Below are positions 42,201 through 48,937 of a stretch of 64,000 bases of DNA, in pieces (within the stretch, counting starts at the first letter, position 1; each line of letters begins with the position of its first letter). The DNA comes from an uncultured Clostridia bacterium (GTDB lineage: Bacteria > Bacillota > Clostridia > Christensenellales > Borkfalkiaceae). The stretch lies in NCBI GenBank assembly GCA_944354125.1, contig CALVPT010000003.1:1-64000 (forward strand). The letters are read 5' to 3'. Under the pieces are notes generated by a model. It was not told where the DNA came from. It did no database searches and saw only the letters and a list, made by a program, of their open reading frames with translations. The position numbers and the translations under genes were made by a program.

Positions 42201-44526
42201 TTGGTTTGTCGGCGAAACAGAATTTAAGTTCGATGAAACCGACATAACCGAAAACATTACAATAACGGCGAAGTGGGTCATCAATACCTACACCGTAAGC
42301 TTCAATTCAGACGGCGGCAGTACGGTAGATAATATAACCGTAAACCACGGAGAAAAAGTCACGGCGCCCAAGGCTCCTACCAAGGACGGTTATGCATTCG
42401 CAGGCTGGTATGTAGGAGATATAGCTTACGACTTCAATACGGCAGTTACGGCAGATGTCGAGCTCACGGCAAAGTGGGATGCCATTGAATACACGATAAG
42501 CTATGTACTCAACGGCGGCACGAATGCAGACGGCGCTGTAACGACGTTCACGGTTGAAAGCGACGAGATAACATTGCTTGCGCCTACCCGTGAAGGATAC
42601 ACTTTCGACGGTTGGTACAATGCCGAGACTGGCGGCGATAAGGTGACCGTAATTAAGGCAGGCAGCATTGGCAACATAACGCTGTATGCAAGGTGGACGA
42701 CAGAAAGTCACACCGTAAGCTTTAATTCAGACGGCGGCAGTACGGTGGATAATATGACCGTAAACCACGGCGAAAAAGTCACGGCACCTGAGGCTCCGAC
42801 CAAGGACGGCTATGCATTCGCAGGTTGGTACGTTGGAGAAACAGCTTACGACTTCAATACGGCAGTTACGGCAGATGTCGAGCTCACGGCAAAGTGGAAT
42901 GCCATTGAATACACAATAAGCTATGTACTCAACGGCGGCACGAATGCAGACGGCGCTGTAACGACGTTCACGGTTGAGAGCGGAGAGATAACATTGCTTG
43001 CTCCTACCCGTGAAGGATACAGTTTCGACGGCTGGTACAATGCCGAGACTGGCGGCGATAAGGTGACAGTAATTGAGGCAGGCAGCATTGGCGACATAAC
43101 GCTGTATGCAAGGTGGACGACAGAAAGTCACACCGTAAGCTTCAATTCAGACGGCGGCAGCACGGTGGAGGAAATAACCGTAAACCACGGCGAAAAAGTC
43201 ACGGCGCCCAAGGCTCCTACTAAGGACGGCTATGCATTCGCAGGTTGGTACGTTGGAGAAACAGCTTACGACTTCAATACGGCAGTTACGGCGGATGTCG
43301 CGCTCACGGCGAAGTGGGATGCCATTGAATACACGATAAGCTATGTACTCAACGGCGGAATGAATGACGGAGAGGTAATCACGGAGTACACCATCGAAAG
43401 CGATACTATCGTTCATCCTGTACCCGTTCGTGACGGTTATACCTTCCTCGGCTGGTTCGATGCAGAAGTCGGCGGAAACAAGTCTGAAACTATCGAGTCG
43501 GGCAGCACGGGTCACGTTACGCTGTATGCCGTATGGCGCATTGACAGCGTTGAGGTAAGCTTTGAGGCAAACGGCGGTTCGCTTGATGACGGAGCCGAAG
43601 TGCAGAAGGTAGACTATGGCAATACGGTCGCATTCGTTGAGCCCGTTCGCGAAAACTATCTGTTCCTCGGCTGGTATACGGATGAGGCGCTCACTCAGAG
43701 CTATGACTTCAACTCGGCGGTAACGCAGTCGTTCACGCTCTATGCAAAGTGGAGACTCCAGCAGGTAGTCGGTCAGGCACCCGACGGTACGACGATAACC
43801 GTCAGCTCGGATTCGGGCTTCGACGACGGCACAATGCTCAGGTTCACTGAGCTCTCGGACGAAAGCTCGATATCACAGGCATCGGGCAGTCTTACCGAAA
43901 ACATGACGCTCAAGCGGCTCTATGACATAGAACTCGTCAGGGCGGACGGCTCGGTCGTTCCCATAGAGCAGATGCTCTCTGTAGGCATTTCGGCAGAGGG
44001 GTTGGGCGACGCAAACGGCAAGTTCGTCATAGTATACGTTCCCGACGACGGAGGAGAGGCACAGCAGCTTGCAACCCATATCGGTTCGGACGGCAAACTC
44101 TACTTCTTCATAGAACACTTCAGCTTCTATGCGATAGTCGACATGACTGACATAGTGCCTCAGGCAGGCTTCGCGTGGTGGTGGATACTCGTTGCCATAG
44201 GCGGCTGTGCGCTGATTGCCATAATCGCGCTCATAATAGCGCGCAACAACAGGCGCTATGAGCTCAACTATGTAAACGGCGGCATTCCTTCGGTAAAACT
44301 GAGGGAGAGCAAGCTCATAGACCTGCCCATACCCGAAAGGGAGAGCGAGGTGTTCGAGGGCTGGTATTATGACGAAGACTTCCGCGACAGGGCGTTCCTG
44401 ACGTCCATGCCCAAGCAGAACCTCATACTGTATGCGAAGTGGCGCACGATGACTCAGGATGAGCGCATAGCGCGCGACAAGGCTCGTGCAGAGGCTGCGG
44501 CTACCAAGAAGTCCGACGACGTATAA
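30259..44526 (+). CDS. Giant surface protein: beta-helix, GLUG and about thirty InlB B-repeats
   Basis: This is a 4,755-residue protein. It has a signal peptide (hydrophobic about 12-35, cut near SAGA). Then follow a right-handed beta-helix/pectin-lyase-like part with repeated GGGI and MYGG turns (about 100-1100), one InlB repeat and a GLUG-type region with HVGGLVGYAFGG repeats (about 1370-1980). About thirty InlB/Listeria-Bacteroides repeats ending in W/Y (GYxFxGW to LYAKW) fill about 2035-4500. A separate beta domain (about 4500-4635) and one membrane helix (about 4638-4662) follow. A 93-residue basic cytoplasmic tail holds another InlB-like repeat (GWYYDEDFRD, LYAKW). It is probably an adhesin; ligand unknown. 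No sortase motif was seen. Confidence 0.9.
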   Translation: MKTTLKSRLRSIIILGFIVVASLFISMWQLFGLHGISAGAAYTQATDIATAMNEAASDWKTKTDIEVGDETNQNGSVVTINSSIVSGGIVVPTGAQVTIDSVEPSVQRELENDATYSQLIFDVPVTVSAESVLTINTDVVFRGGVEVYGTLIIGGMAFNQSSMLIANKANSYAEIDSQGVIVKGSLNNDAVRNGSIQINEGATLTIAESTETSYTDADGDKNFSNHDGGALFLKAEADGTSLGLTVDGNIANGGSIINGGSIIYESGATWSGKHVIGDGAIVSAAFISDFDVEDANNNRRQGLFYSLSNTVAVFYDEAGDGTLLDISIAQTGKVREWPWESWTAEPISLNEVTLLSFGRTIITSLNDQSYYSLEGEVNFGGGTSGGKTFTQGANELIFDGGAQWTPGNASDYSLSFISGEDASAHTAYMNEGVYSSSALINVSGTLNTYSGVKILHHETRAGSGIGGGIKVNSEATLTMYGGEVAYNAVTMCNNDGAGGGIYQAPGSTVKLYNGLVTRNSLANYNNDSADGAGIAVDGGNGVSSELFMFGGEVSYNCGANGSEADKGADGGGMIARYSSITMYGGFISGNYSGGSGGGMLLWDSTLTMSGGEISGNRAGFGGGIGMTSDNNPASRINVSGGTISGNQAFSNSYIGTSGYGGGICVGSEQFPINSYANFSGDAVVSGNNAVYGGGLAVYTKGNVGNRNTLTMSGGTITNNTAQEQKNGSGVYVNSATAISGALLQLSGNATIDSSNNASFSIPTSSSAAPISVSRELTGSGLAALVYLDNPGSWTDKNIVSYASGVTADRNKFLLDDTTYTFYEVTSNVDYLRIQNVENNQDYVASISSKGYYSSLEAAVAAAADGDTITVLRSATISQSMQVSGKNITIVPASGEDITLGVASDFTVTGTGATDVKSLFIVSGGGSLTIGNNEENTKIAFDGNKSSGKDMSMVYVAGGSFTLGENATLRNNNSTGNAGALYLGQDTSATIKGTIADTSGTYGAIYINAGGSIIIDGATFSGNCSDSNGNNYAVYAVGNESTVKLDGGVAFGGNAIYTENKINLGDGFKNGGATIGVTFPAARTAGTTIVEIPQTFVDGWQNAPVEGYESAAQYVSAQFNVVNMDSDYMLILSTQSATTANALVVSKSVVFVFDFTYSNGFNEGSTQIGISGITFKGIHEVLSPTVAEQFAGRIHTRGNLVVLELQSGSNFPLDEFLGYASRSGHSLISWQVNGTSTKYNYNGNLAYLDSEDEVSVRSVWVENTYNIAFNNNSATFGQGVTFGGEMENQEITSNTQDKITLNAYTLVGYAFKEWNTQSDGEGTKYAIDAVANFSQLTADAPVYEYDSSGIITKAVYNITLYAQWECIFSGGEGTAANPFVINSVKDLYILEATVNGTESGTDNAYAVPNTYYNTNDAEGNATYLPESYEGYYFELSADNFDNAASPFKGVIGRISSSGDGSKAHEKQEANITAAVYGENVTIGGTGAAAGNPFKGYFNGNGKTIALNINKQKVENYTGAEGYENGDETLVGVGLFGYADHATIRNVNLSGSVHGYAHVGGLVGYAFGGNISNIYTSADVTSGGHDVGGVIGTFYEVAKNYAASSVTDAVNIGSVSYAPRERDNLAEELDIEDNWNELGVMDDAQGVRFGGIVGAGVTLRLTGGYNLGNITARYGIGGVVGTLRSLDNSTTNYSLISQSFNTGKITATAGLYASSTSPNNYVQDFVTAYTGGITGRLVGRSSVNTSFNAGKVTSTYVAKVSDTDSQFEYVGMDGFLGIEAGDSATYIGARGVGGIVGFTSYDPSATSQSGRMSISNVYNTGDVYSFAGVGGIAGYLAFGNISEVFNGGNITAYGTHYDAASQSRVNGGYMLSTGVSGETIYVAYLGAIVGRGINASLTATVSFNMNSTYSGYTDPTVQAVGDSGYNAQFGFGANSSSAKALASSQMRVVTQGTAPSGFDPTFDGGAWSFKMHNDTYSYYPQLSVFADSSEAINVADESGEGFESKNISTISRESAKIKYRTTDEEQGEVDKPVVDNKEFKLIFNLGGGSFIFSSTEMTDDKGTYSIFTGKHKHYYYASDSAEYYYLFTFPTDKTDYGTGTEAGGTDELEMPDDPVRTGYTFAGWYIDAGCTQEFNFEAIPGQDTTIYAKWEAVIYTITYENVVGVGGTWSGEYNKTFSILDVNAGRLSFPVAENISRRGYEFTGWIYNGQQKVTSYEVFVDESGNPCIRLITADSNAIVIVFEDLIGGTLALTAEWTASQYTITYTVPKDVELVSGSPVTEQVYTIERQADLLKDYAARGKRFVGWRLVEFDNADARNGELLNAGEIYSTIPLGVVGNIKLEADYEDVNYTLSFYTGSGHIADYESYGLTLDPATGLYNISLKYKAALEENLHQLAAIAGEKGRTFNGWSTNSQSNISVELSEFTMPDSNMMLYAVYEVTQYEITVDLKLKSSGQVIQVDTGKAEELGFTVDGDNFKITVDYGTDLSEQLSQLLACVTLDAGYHFNSWIDSYGNGVNIYNINFEKTTITIYASYSMDQVTVNVVGFNNDTLKTFQITSGKTLSEEDLDGLDTEVTGYEFIGWKNADGTDFDVSQTFVASATIYAYYEPVEITVEYVIVIGEQEYNAIYVGDTKYYYGKAFGSLPTLSELTIDSQSDSLLLGRKIVSWAAKNGTDVLPVTISTIITDHSGYFLDNGGNFSVKLYATLGYEDYDITFLAGDGAFVGGGQTSRGSYNYGAAEISFPDLADRTGYDHTGWSYYVQNDPTEHIIELQSDETYGEALIRLIKEGGIVSSITVTARWEQQEFEVWYYAAAGDFTVIDTDEGKFYDENGTEVVTSGTAKYFVIKVKYGSSPALSLRPVQKGYSFSSWSHASGIGLVTSDIYTKDSPITASYNVITYTINYVLDGGTFSTAPSYSYTYQSGATLPTPSKAGYTFEGWYLTADFDETSKIENLTGKAENLILYAKWAATKITITLEVIVEGPETELPDDYSKANLEKTLEVTLTEYNYSENALTVTFTVSYGTDLSVLNSLSKSFGNYVPGGWKTSDGSDWYFSLATEGGTYTNTYTAGTTSGVTIEYYYDDRLYTTLYNQTGSAPLFELSREGYTFLGWYSEAGEKYEGTSIDLTVITGTLKVYAHWEENTYTLSLEYNCQIGDESQEVKFGTPLADIDKLQEKPSRAGYLFVGWYSDIGLQISADDMTMPARDIVLYAKWQPVQYQINFHFGDNSSLSAEIMGEYNAEYKLPDADMSYYTYVWLVRAIAEGQDDKSFEYSGRMPILNEVYSGYTRTAEGIVYIDVYAYYTPVTYSVNYVNGDQIFSQLTFNAEGNSEWNELATVTAAEGYVFSGWSLSSSDSTRGVYKYYRVTYQEEKLYLELNSTNGNESGYRLLVVEGEALQPVSLISQFTANTYNVTFNSNYGTVTSTTQSFTYGQSVTLNGNTFSRTGYTFLGWATSTNGEVVYSDKAVISNLQSTGLTLYAKWRPNTYSVLFDANGGTGTDIIEVTYDGHYKLPESEPERTGYKFVGWFTAKDGTGTPVTGDTPFNTAGNVTLYAKWTANSYTVTFNANAGDATGEMQAQSFTYGQSVTLNANNFEREGYHFLGWATSKESNNVVYADKAEIGSLQSTGLTLFAVWEINTYTVTFNGVNVSGLGNATVNHGSEYTYNLSAVYGYGLPHNVTIVIDGVPLEDGYTYDKASGVITIEAGRITGNVKISASGVIKTYTVSFNSNDGSTVDNITVNHGEKVTAPKAPTKNGYAFAGWYVGDIAYDFNTAVTADVELTAKWNAIEYTISYVLNGGTNADGAVTTFTVESDDITLLTPTREGYSFDGWYNAETGGDKVTVIEAGRVGNITLYARWTVNRYTVAFNGANVSGSGNGEAEHGAIYTYKLSAVNGYSLPGDVTIMIGDNLLEYGYSYDKASGVITIEAGRITDDVVISANGVINTYTVTFDTDGGSEIKSQTVAHGDKAAMPESAPEKDGYKFAGWFVGETEFKFDETDITENITITAKWVINTYTVSFNSDGGSTVDNITVNHGEKVTAPKAPTKDGYAFAGWYVGDIAYDFNTAVTADVELTAKWDAIEYTISYVLNGGTNADGAVTTFTVESDEITLLAPTREGYTFDGWYNAETGGDKVTVIKAGSIGNITLYARWTTESHTVSFNSDGGSTVDNMTVNHGEKVTAPEAPTKDGYAFAGWYVGETAYDFNTAVTADVELTAKWNAIEYTISYVLNGGTNADGAVTTFTVESGEITLLAPTREGYSFDGWYNAETGGDKVTVIEAGSIGDITLYARWTTESHTVSFNSDGGSTVEEITVNHGEKVTAPKAPTKDGYAFAGWYVGETAYDFNTAVTADVALTAKWDAIEYTISYVLNGGMNDGEVITEYTIESDTIVHPVPVRDGYTFLGWFDAEVGGNKSETIESGSTGHVTLYAVWRIDSVEVSFEANGGSLDDGAEVQKVDYGNTVAFVEPVRENYLFLGWYTDEALTQSYDFNSAVTQSFTLYAKWRLQQVVGQAPDGTTITVSSDSGFDDGTMLRFTELSDESSISQASGSLTENMTLKRLYDIELVRADGSVVPIEQMLSVGISAEGLGDANGKFVIVYVPDDGGEAQQLATHIGSDGKLYFFIEHFSFYAIVDMTDIVPQAGFAWWWILVAIGGCALIAIIALIIARNNRRYELNYVNGGIPSVKLRESKLIDLPIPERESEVFEGWYYDEDFRDRAFLTSMPKQNLILYAKWRTMTQDERIARDKARAEAAATKKSDDV
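41425..43330 (+). repeat. Near-identical 420 bp tandem repeats inside the giant gene
   Basis: Units beginning at about 42301, 42721 and 43141 are spaced exactly 420 bp and are highly alike at DNA level; the third is complete only in its first half. An earlier copy begins at 41425, separated by a different module that itself repeats sequence from about 41160-41410. Each unit encodes 140 residues, or two InlB repeats (GYAFAGWYVG and FDGWYNAETGG). Confidence 0.9.
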
Positions 44527-44585
44527 TCGCTCGCAGGGAATATTAAAAGTCAGACTGCGCACGGCATGAAGTGTCGGCGCAGGAC

Positions 44586-44620
44586 GGGGCGGCATATGCA
44601 ATTTTTGCATATGCCGCCCC
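44586..44620 (+). terminator. Terminator of the giant adhesin gene
   Basis: GGGGCGGCATATGCAA and TTGCATATGCCGCCCC form a perfect 16 bp stem with a TTT loop. The arms include the GCATATGCCGC element seen at other intergenic sites. Confidence 0.85.
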
Positions 44621-44656
44621 TTGCCGTGTGTCTGGAAAGCATACAAATAACGGGTA

Positions 44657-44685
44657 TTGACGGACATGCCGCAATCTGATATAAT
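44657..44685 (+). promoter_or_regulatory. Promoter of the membrane-protein genes at 44.7 kb
   Basis: TTGACG at 44657-44662 and TATAAT at 44680-44685, spacer 17 bp. Confidence 0.75.
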
Positions 44686-44747
44686 GATGTCAAAATATCT
44701 GACTTTTCTGCCGCATACATAAGTTATGGACAGATATTTTCGCAAAT

Positions 44748-45284
44748 ATGTTGAAATATATACTTTCGGTACCCGTCATTATCTTTCCGTATACACTCCT
44801 TTTGGGCATGTACTGCCTGTATACGCCGACGATAATGGAGACCGTGTTCAAAAGCAATGTCATTTTATTGGCAGGGGCGCTCGTCCTCTTCGGCGCGGCG
44901 GCGTTTGCCTTTTCGTGCATTGTCGGTATGGTTGTAATCGTAAAGGCATATGACGCGCTTGCCGCCGCAAGGCTTAACATGATAATCAAGCTTATCCATA
45001 TGCCTGCATATGTCGCCATATTCGTGCTCGGCATGGCGTTCTTCGTCACGGTTTTCGGCATACCGTTTGTGATGTTTTTTGTCCTGTTCGATTGCGCGGC
45101 AATTGCTATGTCGGGCATCATCGGCGCATCGTCAGTCATTCGCGGCTTTCTGGAAGGCAGACTGGACAGGGCGAGCGCCATAACTTTTGCAATAATGGGG
45201 TTTGTCTTTGTCGGGGACATAGTCGTCGGCATCATGAACTATGTCGCTCTGAAAAGGAGCAGGAGAGGAAAAACCGCTGCATAA
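44748..45284 (+). CDS. Integral membrane protein of unknown function
   Basis: This is a 178-residue protein with five hydrophobic segments (about 3-25, 36-65, 80-103, 105-128 and 143-165) and a short basic C-terminal tail (KRSRRGKTAA). No domain is recognised. A consensus promoter lies 63 bp upstream, but the ribosome-binding site is weak, so the start could differ. The disrupted membrane gene follows 60 bp downstream on the same strand, and both may once have formed a pair. Confidence 0.65.
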   Translation: MLKYILSVPVIIFPYTLLLGMYCLYTPTIMETVFKSNVILLAGALVLFGAAAFAFSCIVGMVVIVKAYDALAAARLNMIIKLIHMPAYVAIFVLGMAFFVTVFGIPFVMFFVLFDCAAIAMSGIIGASSVIRGFLEGRLDRASAITFAIMGFVFVGDIVVGIMNYVALKRSRRGKTAA

Positions 45285-45344
45285 TAGTCTGAAATTCTTT
45301 GTTCGGCAAGCGGTTTGCGAAAGTCTTAGACAGGGAGTATAAAA

Positions 45345-46442
45345 ATGTTTGAAAGATGGTTTGCAAAATATGCGAGAGCGGTCAGCGACGAACGCTAAAG
45401 AAAGCGGCTTTACAAAAAGTTCTGCGCGAAAATAATATCGTTCATTGTCTTCTATGTCGTGTGTCTTGCCGTCATAGTCGAGGTGTTCGCGCTTTCGGAC
45501 ATGATCGATGAGGGGCAACCGCCGGCGACGATAGCGTTTGCGGCGACGCTAATTCTGTGGCTGGTTTGCGCCATAGTTACGCTGATTTTATGGCTCAATT
45601 TCCGTTCGGCATACAACAGGATACTCGAAAGACCTGCATCTGAGGGGGAAATGCCCGAAATTACTCAATACCGCCGAAAAGTCGCCGTAAACCGCATAGA
45701 CATGTTAAAAAACATATGGTGGGCTTGGGCGGCATTTGCTGCGGGGATACTGCTTTTTACCGTATTTATTGCCATAGAGGGAGGATTGAACCCCGACGGC
45801 GGGGAATTCGGCGTTTGGGGTTACAGCGCCTTTGTGGCGCTCATTTCAGGCTGTCTGGTGCTGTTTTTCGGCTTATTCTTTTTTGCTCTCAAAAGGATGC
45901 AAAAGGGCAGAACATAGAACAGCTGACCGAAGACGAGGTAAAGGCTATTGACGACGCTCAGGGCAGAAAGCACTACTATACTTTGCAGTCCGACAAAAAC
46001 ATTCAGAGCTTACGCTATCTCTTTCCCGACGAAGAGCTTTGTTTCAGGGTGGAGGAACTGAGAAAAAAATTGAGCAACGCGGTCGCAATCAGCGGCGTCA
46101 TATCTGTAATTGTTGTCGTGATTGCGTCGATAGTCATATTTACGTGGGATAATTTCGGCATTCAAGGGCAAGCTGATATTTATCTTTGTGATTGCAGGCC
46201 TCGCGATAAGCTGGCTATTTGCCGTCATCTTTCCCGATACGCTGTTGTCGTGCATAGGCGCTGTGCCAATCTTATTGGGCATATTTGTAAACGCCGTGCT
46301 CGTAAAGGGGTTAAGGCAAAAGGCGCTGCCGTTAGAGGAAGAAATAGACCGCGAACGCGCTATGCAAGCCGCATCCGCGGAAAAATCTGACGGCGCAGAG
46401 GACAAAACACAATCGGACGAAGAGAGCGGGCACACGCTGTAA
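45345..46442 (+). pseudogene. Membrane protein gene with one stop and two frameshifts
   Basis: An ATG at 45345 starts MFERWFAKYARAVSDER and then meets TAA at 45396-45398. The same frame continues sensibly with RKRLYKKFCAKIISFIVFYV and three membrane segments to 45917. The next part (QNIEQLTEDEVKAIDDAQG and more) is in another frame from about 45905, apparently after a one-base loss. The last part, KLIFIFVIAGLAISWLF to the stop at 46442, returns to the first frame after an extra base near 46165. Joined, it would be a protein of about 365 residues with five membrane helices and a charged tail. The family is unknown; the gene is clearly degraded. Confidence 0.75.
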
Positions 46443-46611
46443 CAGCCGTTAAAATGATGCATAACGCGGCCAAAGACGGCAAAAATGTGCGAAAGCAGCC
46501 ATAATTTTATAAAACGCAACCGTTGGTTGACACATTGCCGAGTGCGGTTGGTGGCATGCAACCCTAATGTATGGTACAATTAAAGCACAAAAACAAGGAG
46601 ATATGAATGTT

Positions 46612-47616
46612 ATGAACCTTGCCGACAAGATAACAGCGCTCAGAAGACAGCGCGGACTTTCGCAGGAAGAACTTGCCGATATGCTTGACGTTACCAGACA
46701 GTCGGTATCCAAATGGGAAGGCGGGCAGAGCGTGCCCGACATTCAGAAGATTTTGCAGCTTTCCGCCATTTTCAAAGTCTCTACGGATTATCTTCTGAAA
46801 GACGAAGAGGGAGAGGAAATAATTTCTCGGTCGGATGCGCCTTTTCCGAATACGGGAAACGCCGTCAGGATAAGTCGCGAACAGGCGGACGAATATCTGG
46901 TACAACAGAAGGCAAACGCGATAAGATATGCCCTTGCAACGGCGCTGTGCATACTGTCGCCGCTCGTGCTTATAGTACTCAATTTAAGCCCCGTGCTTGA
47001 GAGGATGGGAGAGGCGTTGACAAATATAATCGGAATAAGCGTGCTGTTTGTGATGGTTGCCGTCGGAGTTGGCATATTTATATATTCATACCTGAAAAGC
47101 CGTCCTTACGGAGAGCTTTACTCGGGCGCGAAGGTGACGGGAGAGGTGAGGACGTATCTTGAAAAGCGCAAACGGGAATTTACTCCGCTGTTTACTGCGC
47201 TTGTAATCACGGGCGTCACTCTGTGTCTCCTTTCCACAATTCCGCTTATAGTGTGTTCGCTGATGTACGAAGAGTACTTCTATATCGGCTTCATCGTCTT
47301 CGACATTGTCATTATGTCGGCGGTAATGCTCTTTGTATGGGGCGGCACAAGGTGGTATGCCTATAAAAGGCTTTTGGGACTGGGCGAGTTCAGCAAGGAG
47401 GGCAGGCGCAAGGCAAGAATATCCGAGATTGTCGGCGGAATATATTGGCCGCTTGTCGTAGCCGTCTACCTTGCAACGAGTTTCATAACCAATGAGTGGG
47501 GAAAGACGTGGATAATCTGGCCTGTTGCCGCCGTTATATTTGTGGTGGTCGAAGCCGTGATTGAGGCAATATTCGGCATAAAGAAGGAAAAGGACGAAAA
47601 TGACAGGGACGAATGA
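46612..47616 (+). CDS. XRE HTH regulator fused to a multi-helix membrane domain
   Basis: This is a 334-residue protein. The start is the ATG at 46612 (AAGGAG 11 bp upstream); an in-frame ATG at 46603 is too close to that site. An N-terminal HTH (about 1-62; LSQEELADMLDVTRQSVSKW) is followed by a linker and about six membrane helices (from about 105), ending in an acidic/basic tail. This is a membrane-tethered XRE protein of the type common in Firmicutes; a membrane signal may alter DNA binding. It has no obvious partner gene and is followed by a very strong terminator. Confidence 0.88.
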   Translation: MNLADKITALRRQRGLSQEELADMLDVTRQSVSKWEGGQSVPDIQKILQLSAIFKVSTDYLLKDEEGEEIISRSDAPFPNTGNAVRISREQADEYLVQQKANAIRYALATALCILSPLVLIVLNLSPVLERMGEALTNIIGISVLFVMVAVGVGIFIYSYLKSRPYGELYSGAKVTGEVRTYLEKRKREFTPLFTALVITGVTLCLLSTIPLIVCSLMYEEYFYIGFIVFDIVIMSAVMLFVWGGTRWYAYKRLLGLGEFSKEGRRKARISEIVGGIYWPLVVAVYLATSFITNEWGKTWIIWPVAAVIFVVVEAVIEAIFGIKKEKDENDRDE

Positions 47617-47681
47617 CAGAATTTGTCATCGCCGCTATAAAGTGTAAATGCGACATTTTTTGGCTTAGACATATAATATAA

Positions 47682-47724
47682 GCCCCGAGGGGGTCGGAAA
47701 CTTTCCGACCCCCTCGGGGCTTTT
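47682..47724. terminator. Strong terminator after the XRE-membrane gene
   Basis: GCCCCGAGGGGGTCGGAAA pairs with the complementary arm ending in CTCGGGGC, a stem of about 19 bp, followed by TTTT. A 16 bp palindrome (47728-47743) sits right behind. Confidence 0.95.
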
Positions 47725-47801
47725 CCCTGCGGCATATGCCGCATTTGGTTTTATTTCGTGTACATTTTCAAGTGACGTTGTGCCGATTTTTGTTCAGCCT
47801 G

Positions 47802-48779
47802 TCAGTCGTCGTAGCGGCTGTCGTCGGGCGTGTACTCATAGTAGGGATTGCCGTTTGCGTCCGTCTTCTTTTCAACTATATAGCGGCGCTGCTGTCTGCC
47901 GCTGCCCGTCTTAAGGCGTATTACTTCGCGCCCTCTGACCATTGCCCTTTCAAAGCATATTACGTCGTTTTGCCCATTTCTTAAGCAGGTCATCTTAAGT
48001 TCGGTCTCGCCGCGTTCCTCCTCGTATTCGAAGGTGCTGCGCTCTTTCAGCCTGCCGTTTTCATATATGCTGTAGCTGAATTCCTGCGAACTTTCGCCAT
48101 CTTCGCTTTCCTGGCTCTGTTCGACGAGCATATATGAAGCGTCGCTCAGCGTTACCTTAAATTGCGTCTCTGCCTCGCTCTCGCCGCGTTCGGAGGAAAC
48201 CTCCCTCTCGCCGCGGATGGGGTACTCGGCGCCGTCTACAAGCATTATGCCGGTTATGTCGAACGTCTCTTCAACTTCGTCGCGCTCCGTCTCTCTCTCC
48301 GTCAGAACCTGATTGTAGTACAGGGTGTAATAGTTTTGCTCGTTTTCCATGTTTCTGTACGTCACGACTAGCTTTTCGGAATATTCCGCCCTGTCCGACT
48401 GCTCCGAAGAGGTGTTGAATCCTCCGTCGCTCAGAAGACTGTCCACAAGCGTCATGTATCCGTCAAGCTCGGCGCTTGTCGTTGTCGCGCCCTGGTCTGG
48501 TGTCGTCTGATTTCCCTGGTCGGTAGTCGTCTGTCCGCCCGTCGTTCCCTGGTCTGGTGTCGTCTGGTTGCCCTGCTCGGGTGTCACCTGGGGTGCGCTC
48601 TCGTTCATATCCGAAATTATCATTCCTGCCGAAGCCGCGCTGAAGCCGTATACCGACTGTGCCGTCTTGAGATTTTCAAACTTGTCCGTGCCGAGGGAGC
48701 TGTTCTTTGCGCACGCCGTAAGGGAGATTGTTCCCGTAAGCGCTACTGCCGTTGCCAATGCGATAAATAATTTTTTCAT
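47802..48779 (-). CDS. Lipoprotein paralogous to the anti-sigma ectodomain
   Basis: This is a 325-residue protein. The lipobox LTAC gives a lipidated Cys near residue 23. A low-complexity linker with PDQG/TTDQG repeats (about 65-103) precedes a beta-rich domain (about 105-310). That domain matches, segment by segment, the ectodomain of the membrane protein encoded divergently at 49509: YMTLVDSLLSD against YMSLVESLLSD, and ITGIMLVDGAEYPIRGERE against ISGVLIVDGNSYPVEGSYE. The two promoters also share a motif. It may be a secreted sensor, decoy or ligand in an envelope-stress circuit. No known family is recognised. Confidence 0.8.
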   Translation of the reverse strand: MKKLFIALATAVALTGTISLTACAKNSSLGTDKFENLKTAQSVYGFSAASAGMIISDMNESAPQVTPEQGNQTTPDQGTTGGQTTTDQGNQTTPDQGATTTSAELDGYMTLVDSLLSDGGFNTSSEQSDRAEYSEKLVVTYRNMENEQNYYTLYYNQVLTERETERDEVEETFDITGIMLVDGAEYPIRGEREVSSERGESEAETQFKVTLSDASYMLVEQSQESEDGESSQEFSYSIYENGRLKERSTFEYEEERGETELKMTCLRNGQNDVICFERAMVRGREVIRLKTGSGRQQRRYIVEKKTDANGNPYYEYTPDDSRYDD

Positions 48780-48838
48780 TTTCTTTCCTCCCGTGGGGTT
48801 TTATTTTTGTCTTGTACCTATATAACAAACGAACGCCG

Positions 48839-48851
48839 CCGTTTGTTGGTA
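48839..48851 (-). promoter_or_regulatory. ECF-type promoter element, lipoprotein side
   Basis: The minus strand reads TACCAACAAACGG at 48851-48839, about 60 bp before the lipoprotein ATG, followed by GTTTGTTATAT. It nearly matches the element in front of the sigma gene. Confidence 0.6.
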
Positions 48852-48937
48852 AATTCAAAAATTTTTTTGCATAAATTTATGCACGTCTTGACTATCTTAG
48901 TATTTGCTGATATGATTTTTTTGATAAATTAAATTTT

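Noticed and set aside
41425..43330. Regularly spaced repeats that could suggest a CRISPR-like array
   Set aside because: The units are 420 bp, in frame and encode InlB repeats; there are no short repeats with unique spacers.
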